Of a stretch of 64,000 nt of DNA, positions 20,800 to 31,000 are shown one piece after another (positions within the stretch are counted from its first letter, which is position 1; each line of letters starts with the position of its first letter). Both the position numbers and the translations under genes were made by a program. The DNA lies in contig NZ_SNXW01000002.1 in assembly GCF_004362855.1 (NCBI RefSeq), positions 434,001-498,000 on the forward strand. The letters are read 5' to 3'. Source of the stretch: Aquabacterium commune. GTDB taxonomy: Bacteria > Pseudomonadota > Gammaproteobacteria > Burkholderiales > Burkholderiaceae_C. The notes beneath the pieces were generated by a model, which had not been told where the DNA came from, searched no databases, and worked only from the letters and a program-made list of their open reading frames with translations.

Positions 20800-23700
20800 T
20801 CAACCGGTGCGCCACTGGCGCAGCACCGGGTGCCGCGCGCAAGCCGCATCCCACGACACCTGCGCGCGCTGCTGCCAGCGCACGGCCTGCTGCTCGTGGG
20901 CCAAGGTCAGGGCCAGGTGCAGCGATGCAGCCGCCTCGGCCACGTCCGCATCCGGCCTGCGCAACAGCAAGTCGCCGCGCACGCGGTGCAGCTCGGCCTC
21001 GTACCAACGCTCGCCACCGGCCTGCACGCGCGCTGAAGCCTCGGCCAGCCAAGCCAGGCCTTCGGCAACGGCGCCGGCCTGCCCCAGGGCTTCGGCCAGC
21101 AGCGTCTGGAAGAAGGGCACGGCGATGCCCGCACCGGTGGCGCAGAAATCGGCCAGGCCCTGGCGCATGGCGGCCAGGCCATGGCCGTCGGCCAGCGCCG
21201 CATCGCCCAAGGCCAAGGCCCTGCGGTGCGCGCACCATCCCAGCAGGAAGGCAGCCATGCTGCGGACGTAAGCGTGGCCGTGGGCCTCGGCCAGGCGCAA
21301 GCTCTGGCTGGCGCTGGCGCACAGGGCGTCCACGTCACCACGGTGCAGTCGAACCATGGCGCCCCAACCCAAGGCCCAGGCCAGGGAGTAAGCGTGGTTC
21401 AGGTCGTGTGCGCGCTGCTGGACGGCTTGCAGCCGCGCATCGACGTCATCGGTCTGGCCCGTGATCCAGTCGGCATGCAGGGCATGCACCTGCGCCACCA
21501 GCAGCAAATCGGTGGAGTACAGGGGGATGAGGCTGCGGTCCTGCGGGTCGTTGTAGCGGTGCCCGACCTGCTCGGCGTGGGTGGCCACCTCCACCAGGCG
21601 ACCGCTGTAGAAGGTCAGCTGCGACTGCATCATGTCGTGCACCAGCCAGGCTTGGCGGCTGTGCGCCTGGCGGGCCACCGTCTGCATGCGCCGGCCGATG
21701 GCACAGGCCTGGACGATGTCGCCCTTGACCAGCTGGAACACGCCATTGCCCCACAGCGGCCAGATGGCGTCGTCGACATCGTCGCTGGCACCGGCCAGTT
21801 GCTGGGCGCGGCCGTAGGCCTGTTCGACCTCCGGAGCCGCCCAGCCTTTGCCCAGCATGTGCGTGGTGCCCAGCAGGCCGCGCAATTGCATCTCTTGCTG
21901 GTCCCGACGCGCTGAAGGAGGCTGCGCCAGCACCACGGCCAGGCCCGCGTCCAGGTGGGCCACGGCCTCGCTCAGCGATTTCTGCGCCAGGGCACGCTCG
22001 CCGGCGCGGCGCCAGTGGTCAACGGCGACTTCGCTCAGGCCGGCCTGCGTGGCGTGGTGGGCCAGCTCGGCGGGGTCGCTGTCGATGCGCGCCAGGAAGT
22101 GGGTCTGCAAGGTGTGCACCACCTGCGCGTGCAACTGCTGGCGGCGCACGGCCACGAGCGAGTCTCGGGCGGCGTCTTGCAGCAAGGCGTGGCGGAACGC
22201 CAGCTGCGGACCGCGCGGCCCTTCACCGCGCACCAGCACACCGGCCTGCAGCAGGGTGTGGAGGTCGCGCTCGAACTCGGCCGGCGGGCGGGCGTCCATG
22301 GCCTGGAGCACATCGAGGTCGAGCGTGCGCCCCAGCACCGCGGCGCGCTGGAGCAGCTCGCGCGCACAGGGGTGGCGGTCCAGGCGGGCCATCAGCGAAT
22401 CGCGCAAGGTGGCGGGCACCGGGGCATGGCCGTCGTGCAGGGCCACGCCGTCGATCAGCGAGCGCGCCAGCTCTTCGACGAACAGGGGCACGCCATCGGT
22501 CTTGTGCGCGATGTGCTGGCGCGCGGCCGCCGACAGGGTGTGCGCGCCCGCGATGCGGTCCAGCAGCGCACCGGTGTCTTCGGCGCTGAGGCTGCTCACA
22601 GGCAACGGCGTCAGCACGGACGCTGGCGCGAGCACGGGCAGGGCCTGCGGGCGGTGCGTGACCAGCAAGAGCAAGGGCCAGTCGCGCAAGCGGTGTCCCA
22701 CGGCCTGGACAAAGGCCAAGGTGCCCGGGTCGGCCCAGTGCAGGTCTTCGAGCAGCAACAAGGTCGGTCGCTGCTGGGCGCGGGCTTCGGTCAAGGCGAC
22801 CAGGGCCGCCAGGATGGCCGCATGGCGCTCGTGGGCGGTGGTGACCCAGGGGGCCGCGCGGTCGGAGCCCTCGCCTTCGTCGCCGAGCATCAACAGCTCG
22901 CCCAAGGCTCGGGCATGGGCCGGCGCGAGGCCGTGGACGCCCAACACCAGCGCGTGCAGGCGCTCGCGCTGCAAGGCCGGCGACATGCCATGGCGGATGT
23001 CGAGGCGGCGCATCAGCCCCTCGCGCAGCGGGTGGAACTCGGCATGGCGATGCTGAGGCGCGCACTGCACGACCAGCGCCGCCAGGCCCGCGTTGCCCAT
23101 GCGCTGGCGCAGCTCGCCGACCATGCGGGATTTGCCGATGCCAGCCTCGCCCGACAGCACCACGACCTGCCCCCGGCCCTGTGCGGCCTGCTGCCAGCGG
23201 TCGCTCAGCAGGACGAGCTCTTGCTGGCGACCCACCAGCGGGCTCAGGCGTGCCGACGTGGCCGCCTCGAACCGGCTGGCGGTCTGGGTCAGGCCGCGCA
23301 CGCGCCAGACCTGGTGGGGCGCACGCACCCCCTTGAGCGCGTGCACGCCCTGGTCTTCGCACACGAAACACCCGCCCGACAAACGCCGCGTGGCTTCGCC
23401 GATGAACACCTGACCGGGCGGCGCCAAGGCCTGCAGGCGTGCGGCCAGGTGGGGCGCATCGCCCAGCGCCAGGTGCTCGCGGTGGCTGCCGGCCCCCACG
23501 TCGCCCACCACCACGAGCCCGGTGTCGATGCCCACCCGCACGCGCAGACCGCGCACATCCCCAACGCCCCCCATGTTGCCCATGCCACCCACGCCAGCCA
23601 GGCCCGCCACGTCCAGCGCGGCCACGGCCTGCACCAGCGCCAGCCCGCTGTGCACCGCGCGGACAGCGGCGTCTTCCTGCGCCAGGGGGTAGCCGAAATA

Positions 23701-24084
23701 GACCAGCAGGCCATCGCCCAGGTATTGGGCCACCACGCCACCATGGCGCTGCAGGATGTCCACGGCGGCCTGCTGGTAGGCCAGCACGATGGCGCGCCAG
23801 GCCTCCGGCGGGAGCGACTGGCACAGCGTCGTCGCGTCCACCAAGTCGGCGAAAAGGATGGTCAACTGGCGGCGCTCGCCGTCGGGCTGGGCCACCGCTT
23901 GAGGGCGCCGCGCCAGGGCCTGCAGCACGCGCTTGCGGTCGCCCATGGGCAGGCCGATCTGGGCCAGGTCGGCTTCGCTGAGGGAGCCCAGCACATCGAT
24001 GTCGATGGCGTGGGCGCGCAGCAGCGCTTCGAGGTGCGGCACACCGGCGTCAAGCAGCCACTGGTGCAATGCCGATGCGCTCAT
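20800..24084 (-). CDS. SAM domain / class III nucleotide cyclase / STAND-ATPase protein with TPR-like tail
   Basis: A 1094-residue multidomain regulator. Residues 1-60 form a SAM domain; 72-264 a class III nucleotidyl-cyclase domain with metal Asp at D80 (FADLVDAT) and D124 (YLGDGLLVYFG); an ATPase follows with Walker A GEAGIGKS at 312-319; the C-terminal half is helical and TPR-like. The motif that normally reads P-N-L-A-A-R-L reads PHLAARL, so the transition-state Asn is His at 212. Residues 158-180 are a Gly-rich loop (GVGGMGNMGGVGD). The ATG overlaps the stop of the upstream winged-helix ATPase gene (ATGA), so the two are made together. Whether it makes cAMP or cGMP or is a dead cyclase is unknown. 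Confidence 0.88.
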   Translation of the reverse strand: MSASALHQWLLDAGVPHLEALLRAHAIDIDVLGSLSEADLAQIGLPMGDRKRVLQALARRPQAVAQPDGERRQLTILFADLVDATTLCQSLPPEAWRAIVLAYQQAAVDILQRHGGVVAQYLGDGLLVYFGYPLAQEDAAVRAVHSGLALVQAVAALDVAGLAGVGGMGNMGGVGDVRGLRVRVGIDTGLVVVGDVGAGSHREHLALGDAPHLAARLQALAPPGQVFIGEATRRLSGGCFVCEDQGVHALKGVRAPHQVWRVRGLTQTASRFEAATSARLSPLVGRQQELVLLSDRWQQAAQGRGQVVVLSGEAGIGKSRMVGELRQRMGNAGLAALVVQCAPQHRHAEFHPLREGLMRRLDIRHGMSPALQRERLHALVLGVHGLAPAHARALGELLMLGDEGEGSDRAAPWVTTAHERHAAILAALVALTEARAQQRPTLLLLEDLHWADPGTLAFVQAVGHRLRDWPLLLLVTHRPQALPVLAPASVLTPLPVSSLSAEDTGALLDRIAGAHTLSAAARQHIAHKTDGVPLFVEELARSLIDGVALHDGHAPVPATLRDSLMARLDRHPCARELLQRAAVLGRTLDLDVLQAMDARPPAEFERDLHTLLQAGVLVRGEGPRGPQLAFRHALLQDAARDSLVAVRRQQLHAQVVHTLQTHFLARIDSDPAELAHHATQAGLSEVAVDHWRRAGERALAQKSLSEAVAHLDAGLAVVLAQPPSARRDQQEMQLRGLLGTTHMLGKGWAAPEVEQAYGRAQQLAGASDDVDDAIWPLWGNGVFQLVKGDIVQACAIGRRMQTVARQAHSRQAWLVHDMMQSQLTFYSGRLVEVATHAEQVGHRYNDPQDRSLIPLYSTDLLLVAQVHALHADWITGQTDDVDARLQAVQQRAHDLNHAYSLAWALGWGAMVRLHRGDVDALCASASQSLRLAEAHGHAYVRSMAAFLLGWCAHRRALALGDAALADGHGLAAMRQGLADFCATGAGIAVPFFQTLLAEALGQAGAVAEGLAWLAEASARVQAGGERWYEAELHRVRGDLLLRRPDADVAEAAASLHLALTLAHEQQAVRWQQRAQVSWDAACARHPVLRQWRTG

Positions 24085-26681
24085 GTCGGCGCCTGGCCCA
24101 GTGCCCAGGTGCAGACGGACTCGGGGTCCAGCGTGGCGCCCAGCGCCAGCAAGCGCTGCAGGACGGTGGGCTCCAGCGCGTCTTCCACGGCGGCGTGCGC
24201 GCGCGACCAGGCATAGACGGCCAGCACATCGTGCGAGCCCAGCGTGCGGTAGGTCTGCGCTGTGTAGCCCAGCAGGCGGGCCGCGGCTTCGTGGCGGCCC
24301 TCCATCGCAGCCAGCAGGGCGAGCAGGCCCGCGTACAGGCCCAGCCACTCCCAGCTGCGGCTGCGCGACGCGTCCAGGAAGTCGCGCAAGGTGGCGCGGG
24401 CCTGGGCCAGGTCGGCACGCACGAAGGCCACGCAGGCCACGATGGCCAGGGCATGGACGACGAAGTTGTCGCGGCGGTGGCGGCCCCGCGCCAGGATGTC
24501 CTGACTGATGCGCAAGGCCGCGTCGGTGTCGCCCAGCGCCAGGCTGATGGCGGCCAGGTCGCTGAGGCCCGCCGACGTCACGCCCTCCAGCCCGGCCGAC
24601 TGCGCACGCACCAGCAGGTTCTGGCAGACGCGGCGCGCATCGGCCATGAGCTCCAGGCTGCGCAACACGCCGACCTCGGCCATCAGCCGCTGAGTGAGCA
24701 GGCGCACGGGCCAGTCGGGGCGCTCGAGGGTGCTCATCTCGCGCAGCAGGGCCACGGCCTGCGCGCGCGCCAGCATGCCGCTGCCGGCCACGCAGCGCAG
24801 CGCCAGGTACACCCCGCGGGCATCGTTGGCCGAACGGCTGGCCTGCTCGGCACGCCGAGCGCCTTGCAGCATGCCGGCGTTGTCCACTCCCCAGTGCAGG
24901 CGGCTGTGCTCCAGCCAGAACCGCGCCGCAGCAGGGTCGTCGCCCAGGCGGTCGGCCAGAGGCTCGATCCGGCGCCCGCGCAGCCGGCCTTCCGGGGCCA
25001 GCCCCAGCAGCAGGAACAGCGGACCGACGGCCCCTTGCAGGCGCACGGCCAGGTGGGGGTCATGGGCCACGGCCCAGTCCAGGGCCACGCGCACGTTGTC
25101 GATGTCGCAACCGAACTGGCCCAGCCAGGTGGCGTCGGCACTCAGCCAGTAGGCCTCGTAGGCACCGTCCATCAGCTCGGCCACCGCGCGCGCATGGTGG
25201 GCTTGCAGCAGCGCCTGCTCGCCGCTGGCCTGGAGCTTGAGGCTGGCGTAGTCGCGCATGCTGTCGAGCAAACGGTAGCGTGGCGCATCGCCGCCATCGA
25301 CGGCCACGAGCGAGCGATCGACCAGCGCGCCCAGGGTGTCCAGCACCTGCCACTCGTCCAGGCAGGTGTCGGGCGTCAGGCCTTGCCCCAGCAGGGTGAC
25401 CAGGCTGAGCGGGAAGCCACCGGCGAACACCGCCACGCGCCGGAACAAGGCCTGCTCAGGCGGTGTCAGCAGCTCGTGGCTCCAGTCGAGGGCGGCCATC
25501 AGGGTCTGGTGGCGGTCGGGCACGCCCGCGCTGTGGCCAGCGAGCAGGCGGAATCGCTCATCGAGGCGCTGTACCACGCCGGGCAAGCCCAGCAAGGGCA
25601 CGCGCGAGGCCGCCAGCTTGATGGCCAGGGCCAGGCCATCGACCCGGCGGCACAGCTCGCAGACCAGCGCCACCTGGTCGGGCAGCAACGCATGGCGGCG
25701 GTCAAGCGCACGCACCTGGTCCACGAACAAAGCCACCGCGCCATGCTGCAGGGCCTCGTCCACCGAGGCGCCAGCCGGCGGGATGGACAAAGGCCCCAGC
25801 CGGAAGACGCGCTCGCCATCGACCTTCAAGGGCACCTGGCTGGTGACCAGCAACCGCACGCCCGGCGCGGCCTGCATCACGGCGCGCACCAGGCCCGTGA
25901 CCGCCTCCAGCACGTGCTCGGCGTTGTCCAGCACCAGCAGAACCTTCAGCGGGCCCAAGGCCGAGGCCAGGCTGCCCAGACGATCTGCGCCAGCGACCGA
26001 CAAACCCAGCGCCTGGGACACGGCCGTGACCGCGCAACCCGCGGAGTTCAGGCTGGCCAGATCGACCCAGGCCGTGCCATCGGGGCGGTCCGCGCGCCAG
26101 CGGTGGGCGGCGGCCAGGGCCAACGCCGTTTTGCCGATGCCGGCCGAGCCCACCAGGGTGATGAGCGGTGCCGGCAGCAGAGCGTCCAGGGCGGCCAGGT
26201 CGCGCTCGCGTCCCCACAGGCGCTGCGCCTGCGTGGGCAACGCGGTCAGCGCCTCGGTCTGGCCGGGCTCAGGCTGCGCCCGGCGCACGGGCGGCAGTTG
26301 CAGGGCCGAGGCTTGGGACGACGACGCACCTGCGGATGGCGACGGGGTTGTGGCAGCAGGCGCCGACGCAGCACCCGCTTCGCGCAAGCGCAAAGGCAGC
26401 ACAAAACGGTAACCCCGCCCCGGCACGGTGACGATGGCGCCCGTGCCCAGGACCTTGCGCAGGGCAGACACCTGCACCTGGAGGTTGTTTTCCTCGACCA
26501 CCAGGCCGGGCCAGACCAGCTCCATCAGCTCTGCCTTGGTGACCAGCCGGCCATGGCGCTGGGCCAGCGCGACCAGCAGCGCCATGGCGCGGCCGCCCAA
26601 GGCGGTGGGCTGCCCGTCCAGGTAGAGCACGCGCTCGTGCACACGGAGCGCGAATCGGTCAAAACGGATGCTGTCTGGCAA
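24081..26681 (-). CDS. Winged-helix (OmpR-type) STAND-ATPase transcriptional regulator
   Basis: An 866-residue regulator. Residues 1-98 are an OmpR/PhoB-type winged-helix DNA-binding domain, with the recognition region VEENNLQVQVSALRKVLG and the wing ending TVPGRGYRF. A Pro/Ser/Ala-rich linker (about 100-145) leads to an NB-ARC/AAA-type ATPase with Walker A GSAGIGKT at 178-185. The C-terminal half is a helical TPR-like array. The architecture resembles signal-transduction ATPases of the AfsR/MalT type with the DNA-binding domain at the N-terminus. It has no receiver domain. It is first in an operon with the cyclase-ATPase. Confidence 0.9.
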   Translation of the reverse strand: MPDSIRFDRFALRVHERVLYLDGQPTALGGRAMALLVALAQRHGRLVTKAELMELVWPGLVVEENNLQVQVSALRKVLGTGAIVTVPGRGYRFVLPLRLREAGAASAPAATTPSPSAGASSSQASALQLPPVRRAQPEPGQTEALTALPTQAQRLWGRERDLAALDALLPAPLITLVGSAGIGKTALALAAAHRWRADRPDGTAWVDLASLNSAGCAVTAVSQALGLSVAGADRLGSLASALGPLKVLLVLDNAEHVLEAVTGLVRAVMQAAPGVRLLVTSQVPLKVDGERVFRLGPLSIPPAGASVDEALQHGAVALFVDQVRALDRRHALLPDQVALVCELCRRVDGLALAIKLAASRVPLLGLPGVVQRLDERFRLLAGHSAGVPDRHQTLMAALDWSHELLTPPEQALFRRVAVFAGGFPLSLVTLLGQGLTPDTCLDEWQVLDTLGALVDRSLVAVDGGDAPRYRLLDSMRDYASLKLQASGEQALLQAHHARAVAELMDGAYEAYWLSADATWLGQFGCDIDNVRVALDWAVAHDPHLAVRLQGAVGPLFLLLGLAPEGRLRGRRIEPLADRLGDDPAAARFWLEHSRLHWGVDNAGMLQGARRAEQASRSANDARGVYLALRCVAGSGMLARAQAVALLREMSTLERPDWPVRLLTQRLMAEVGVLRSLELMADARRVCQNLLVRAQSAGLEGVTSAGLSDLAAISLALGDTDAALRISQDILARGRHRRDNFVVHALAIVACVAFVRADLAQARATLRDFLDASRSRSWEWLGLYAGLLALLAAMEGRHEAAARLLGYTAQTYRTLGSHDVLAVYAWSRAHAAVEDALEPTVLQRLLALGATLDPESVCTWALGQAPT

Positions 26682-26819
26682 GGGTTCCCCGGTCGAAAGG
26701 ACATCTTCAGAGGAATTTCAGGATCTCTTCAGGACGGCCCGTCCGGACACCCGGACAATGTGCAATATTCTAAAGAAACGCGGCACAAACGCACGGCCCC
26801 AAAGCTTTCACGAGCCCAC

Positions 26820-26955
26820 TGGACCGCACGTGCAACCATGTGCTGACATCCAAACGCTGTCATCCAGAGAAAGACGGGTCGGAACCGTCTGCCTTGCGCA
26901 CGCCGTGAGGTTCGCCCGCCGCCCTGGTCACCGGGACGGCGGGCTTCCGTTTTTG
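26820..26955 (+). ncRNA. Candidate small RNA ending in an intrinsic terminator
   Basis: Three consecutive stem-loops lie on the plus strand with no coding sequence upstream of them: TGACA/TGTCA (26844-26862), AGACGG/CCGTCT (26872-26890) and the GC-rich GCCCGCCG/CGGCGGGC (26914-26944) followed by TTCCGTTTTT. No plus-strand gene precedes this terminator for over 6 kb, so it most simply ends a small RNA. The 5' end is a guess and I do not recognise an RNA family. Confidence 0.35.
26914..26955 (+). terminator. Intrinsic terminator in the STAND/LysR gap
   Basis: 8-bp GC stem GCCCGCCG / CGGCGGGC extended by CCC/GGG inside, then TTCCGTTTTT on the plus strand. It lies about 80 bases before the LysR start, so it would insulate that gene or end a small RNA. 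Confidence 0.65.
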
Positions 26956-27035
26956 GGGTCCGCCACAGGGCCTGCCGGGAGCCGATGTCGGGGCGCCTTC
27001 TAAAATGAAGTCACCTGATCAGTGCGGAGCGATTC

Positions 27036-28055
27036 ATGCACGACATCGATATCAAGCACAGCGACTTCCACCGCATCGACCTCAACCTGCTGGTCGCGCT
27101 CGACGCCCTGCTGACCGAGTGCCACGTGGCGCGTGCCGCCGAACGCATCTACATCGGCCAGCCGGCCATGAGCCACGCCCTGGCAAGGCTGCGCGTGTTG
27201 TTCGACGACGAACTGCTGGTGCGATCGGGCAAGCGCATGGTGCCCACCGACCGCGCCCTGGCGCTGGCGCCGCGCGTGCGCGCCTGGCTGGCCGACGCCA
27301 GCGACTTCATCCGCCGCCCTGACGATTTCGAGCTGGCGCGCGCCGAGGGCGTGGTGCGCATGTCCGCCCCCGACGGGCTGGAAATGCTGGTGGCGCCCGG
27401 CCTCGTGGCCTGGATGCGGCGGGAAGCGCCTGGCGTGCGCCTGCGCGCCCAACTGCTGGGGGTGGAACACGTGCTCGACGCCCTGGACGCCGACGAGCTC
27501 GACCTCGCCATCGTGGCCGTGGACCTGCCCCTGCGCAGCTGGCACCAACAGGTGCGCCTGCTGAGCTGCGCCTTCAACTACATGTACGCGCCACGACAGC
27601 TTGACCTGCCACCCGATGCCACTTTGGCCCAGCTGGCCGCGCTCGACCACGTCGCCAGCAGCCACCGGGACGAAACCGCCAGCGTGGTGGACGACTGCTT
27701 CGCCGCACATGGCCAGCCAAGGCACGTGGTGGCGACCGCATCCAGCGTCACCGCGCTGTTCCAGATGCTGCAGGCCGCACCGCTGGTGTCCATCCAGCCG
27801 GCCATCCACGCCGGGTTGACGCCCTCGCCAGAGGTGGTGATCCGCCCGCTGCCCACGCAGCCGACTTTGCAGATCCACGCGCACATGGTCTGGCACCGCC
27901 GACACGACCAGCACCCGCTGATGACACGGGTGCGCCAGCAAATCCAGGCCCTGATGGCCAGCGCCGAAGCGCGCTGCCCTCAGGCCAACCAGGGTGCGCT
28001 CACGCACGCAGCTGGGCCATCAGCGCAAATTGAACTGCACGCTGGCCCCGCCTGA
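27036..28055 (+). CDS. LysR-family transcriptional regulator
   Basis: A 339-residue LysR regulator of the NodD/LinR-like subgroup. The winged HTH is residues 12-70 (DLNLLVALDALL, RAAERIYIGQPAMSHALARLR, FDDELLVRSGK). The effector-binding domain covers about 100-310. The last 36 bases overlap the 3' end of the DUF748 gene on the other strand, and the C-terminal tail there (about 25 residues) is outside the conserved fold. The target is not evident; the divergent neighbour is the STAND operon. Confidence 0.92.
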   Translation: MHDIDIKHSDFHRIDLNLLVALDALLTECHVARAAERIYIGQPAMSHALARLRVLFDDELLVRSGKRMVPTDRALALAPRVRAWLADASDFIRRPDDFELARAEGVVRMSAPDGLEMLVAPGLVAWMRREAPGVRLRAQLLGVEHVLDALDADELDLAIVAVDLPLRSWHQQVRLLSCAFNYMYAPRQLDLPPDATLAQLAALDHVASSHRDETASVVDDCFAAHGQPRHVVATASSVTALFQMLQAAPLVSIQPAIHAGLTPSPEVVIRPLPTQPTLQIHAHMVWHRRHDQHPLMTRVRQQIQALMASAEARCPQANQGALTHAAGPSAQIELHAGPA

Positions 28056-31000
28056 GGGGCTGTCGGCCCGGCCTTCCACCGCGACCTTGGAAGCCGTCAG
28101 GCGCACGCGCTCGGCATCGAGCTTGTCGGCCAGGTAGGCCTTCACCGCGTTGGCGCGCTCGTCGGCCAGCGCCGTCAGCGCCTCCTTGCCCACCGGGGCC
28201 GAGGCCTTGAGCAAGGCGGCCATCTGGTCATCGGGCAGGCTCTGGGCCAGGCCGACCAGGTTGCGCGGCTTTTGGATGTCGGCGGCCTTGTACGCGGCCT
28301 TCAGCCAGGTGCTGCGCTCGGCCGGCTCGACGACCACTTCCGAGATCTCCTGCCCGGTGGACTTGGCCTTGGCGCGGCGCATGAGCTGGTCCACATGGGC
28401 CTGGCGCAGGCCTTCGGTGTCGATGTCGGGGTCGGCCCAGCCGGTGCCTTCGAGCTTGAGCGCGGGGCGGTCTTTGAGCTTGGTGGCCAGGGCGTCCAGG
28501 CGCTCGCGGGCCGCGGTGCTCAGCTCGGTCGAACCTGGCTGGAAGGGCACCACGCCCAGCTCGCTGGACGAGCCGCCGGTCAGCAGCGCGAACGGCGCCG
28601 TCACCGCCTTGCCGATCAGGTTGAGGATGACCTTCCAGATGATGCCGCCCACCGAGAACTGCGGGTCGTCGAGCGAGCCGGAGATGGGCAGGTTGACGTC
28701 GATCTCGCCGCGAGCGTTCTTCAACAGCGACACCGCCAGCAGCACCGGCAGCTTGGTGGCATCGGGGCTGTCCACGCGCTCGCCGAAGGTGAGCTGATCG
28801 AGGAAGACCTGGTTGTCGGCCTCCAGCTTGCCGCCATCGACCTTGTAGCGCACCGTCACCGACAGCGTGCCCTTCTCGATGGCGTAGCCGGCGTAGCGGG
28901 CCGCGTACGGCGTCAGGCGCGTCAGCTCGATGCCCTTGGCCGTGCCGGCGATGTCGGTGTAGAGCTTCGGGCCCAGCGGGTGCAACTTGCCGCTGATGCG
29001 CAGCGGCGCACCGTCGTCAACCGCGCCACTGACCTCGACCGTGGCCGGCTCGGGCGTGCGCGAAGACACCCCGGAGATGTCGCCAGCGATGCGGGTCAGA
29101 CGCGCCGAGTAGTTGGGCTTGATGAAGGTGTCGGTGAAGTCCACCTCGCCTTGCGCCAGGCGGATGCCTTGCCAGCGCAGCTGGGGTGCGGGCGGCGCGT
29201 CGGCGGCCGAAGCCGAGGGCGATGGGGCGGGCGGCAAGGTCGTGGTGGTCACCGTGACGCCACCGGGCGCGCGGGCGCGCTGGGGTGCCGACGCACCCGA
29301 CACCGGCGCCTGCGGCGTCGTGATCGACTGATCGCCTTGGCCGGCCTGGTCCGCCTGCTTGACCACGCTGGCGAGGTTCAGGCGGCCATCGGGGTTGACG
29401 ATGATGCGGCCGTAGAAATCCTTCAGCGCGATGAAGCCAAGGTCGGCGTCGATGGCGCCCTTGGCGTAGCTCAGGTCGGTGCCATCCAGCGAGAAGCTGG
29501 CCCAGCGCAGGAAGAGCGCGTCGTTGACGCGGTCGCGCAGGCGCAGGTCGCTCAGGCCCAGCTTGCCCTGGTAGCGCGCGCTCAGACCCTGACGGGCGTC
29601 GTCGGCCAGGGTGATGCGCCCTTCGGCCTGGGCCGCGGCCGAGGCCAGCGCGACGTTGAGGTGCGGGTCGAGGTAGGGCTGCAGGGCGCGCAGGTCGAGG
29701 TTGGCCACGGCCAGTGCGCCCTTGACCGACAGCGGCTGCGGCCGCACATCCCCCTTGAAGCGGACCTTGCCTTGGCCCTGCGCCAGGGTCTGCAGGGCGA
29801 TGGCCAGGGGCTGGTCCATGCGCGAGCCCAGGCCCTTGACGCTGAGGTCGGTGCGCTTGAGCGAGAACACCCCCGCCGGGCTGACCGTCTGGTCGGTGAA
29901 CTGCACCGCGCACGCCAGGCAGCGCAATTCGCCCAGGGTGATGGGGACGGGGCTGGGCCCGGGTGTGTGGCCCTTGGCGGGTGCGTTGGCGGGTGCGTTG
30001 GCGCTTGCCTTGCCGGCCGCGGGCGCAGGAGAGGCTGAAGCGCCCCCCGACGCCTGGCCCAGGAACAGGCCCCGGGCGTCGCGGAACAGGGCCGCATCCA
30101 GACGGTCGGCCGTGACCGCCGCGGTGGCCAGGCGGCGCAAGCCGGGGCTGGTCGGCGCCAGGCTGGCCTCGGCCTCGATGCCATCGACCGTGAAGGCTTT
30201 CAGGGCGATGCGGTCCTGGCGGCGGCTGCCGGGCGCGCCGGGCGCGCCGGCCACCGCGGCCGCATCGGCCAGCAAATCGCTCAAGGTGAACTGCCCGGCG
30301 CTGAGGCGGACGGCTTGGGAGAGTGCGGCAGGCGAGGCCGCCGAGGCAGCCGGTGCAACCGGTGAAGCCGTTGCAGCCGGCACAGCCTCGGTCACCCGCA
30401 TGTTCGCGCTGACGTGCGCCTTCGCGCCCACCAGCCCTTGCGAGATCACCACCGGCAAGGCCAGTTGGCGCTGCAAAGGCTTGAGCCAGGGCGCCACGGG
30501 CCACTGCGCCAGGCTCAGGTCGAGCTCGGCGCGTTGCAGCGTCGGGTGGGCCGTGCCCTGGGCGCCGAACTGGCCGCCGTGCTCGTCCTGCACAGACAGC
30601 TGCCAGCGCGCGTCTGGCGCCTGGGCGCGGGCGTCGAGGCCCTGCACGTCCAGCAGCAGCTGGGTCAGGCGCGGCCAGGCGGCCTCGGCCTGGGTCTGGG
30701 CGTCGATCTGGCGCGCAGCGACATGGAGCTTGGCCACCGACCATTGCCAGGGCGCGGCGGCAACCGTGGCAGGCGCAGAAGAAGAAGAGGAAGAAGAAGC
30801 AACAGCAGGCTCGGCCGGCGGCGAGACCGGCTGCACCCGCACGCTCAGCCCGTCCAGCGCAACGCTGGCGATGGCCACGCGGCGGGCCAGGGGTTCGGCG
30901 TCGATGCCCTCGACGCGCAAGGTCTCCCAGCCGGTGTCGATGCGGCCCAGGCCGGGTGCAGGCGGCAGGCCGATGTCGAAGCGGCTCACCTGGGCGCTGC

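Larger units (their letters stand above)
26682..27035. other. 354-base intergenic region between STAND regulator and LysR gene
   Basis: This divergent gap is more AT-rich than its surroundings at 26700-26830. It contains no open frame that looks coding. It holds a plus-strand series of three hairpins ending in a T-run (26844-26955), described separately, and must carry the promoters of both flanking genes. No convincing sigma-70 box pair was found; TATTCT at 26766-26771 is the best -10-like sequence. Confidence 0.6.

Noticed and set aside
24069-26846. A 925-codon plus-strand frame opposite the winged-helix STAND gene
   Set aside because: Antisense shadow; His/Gln/Gly-rich with no domain, while the minus strand encodes consecutive known domains.
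26880-26915. tRNA-like GGTTCG segment in the STAND/LysR gap
   Set aside because: No acceptor stem, anticodon arm or correct spacing can be drawn.
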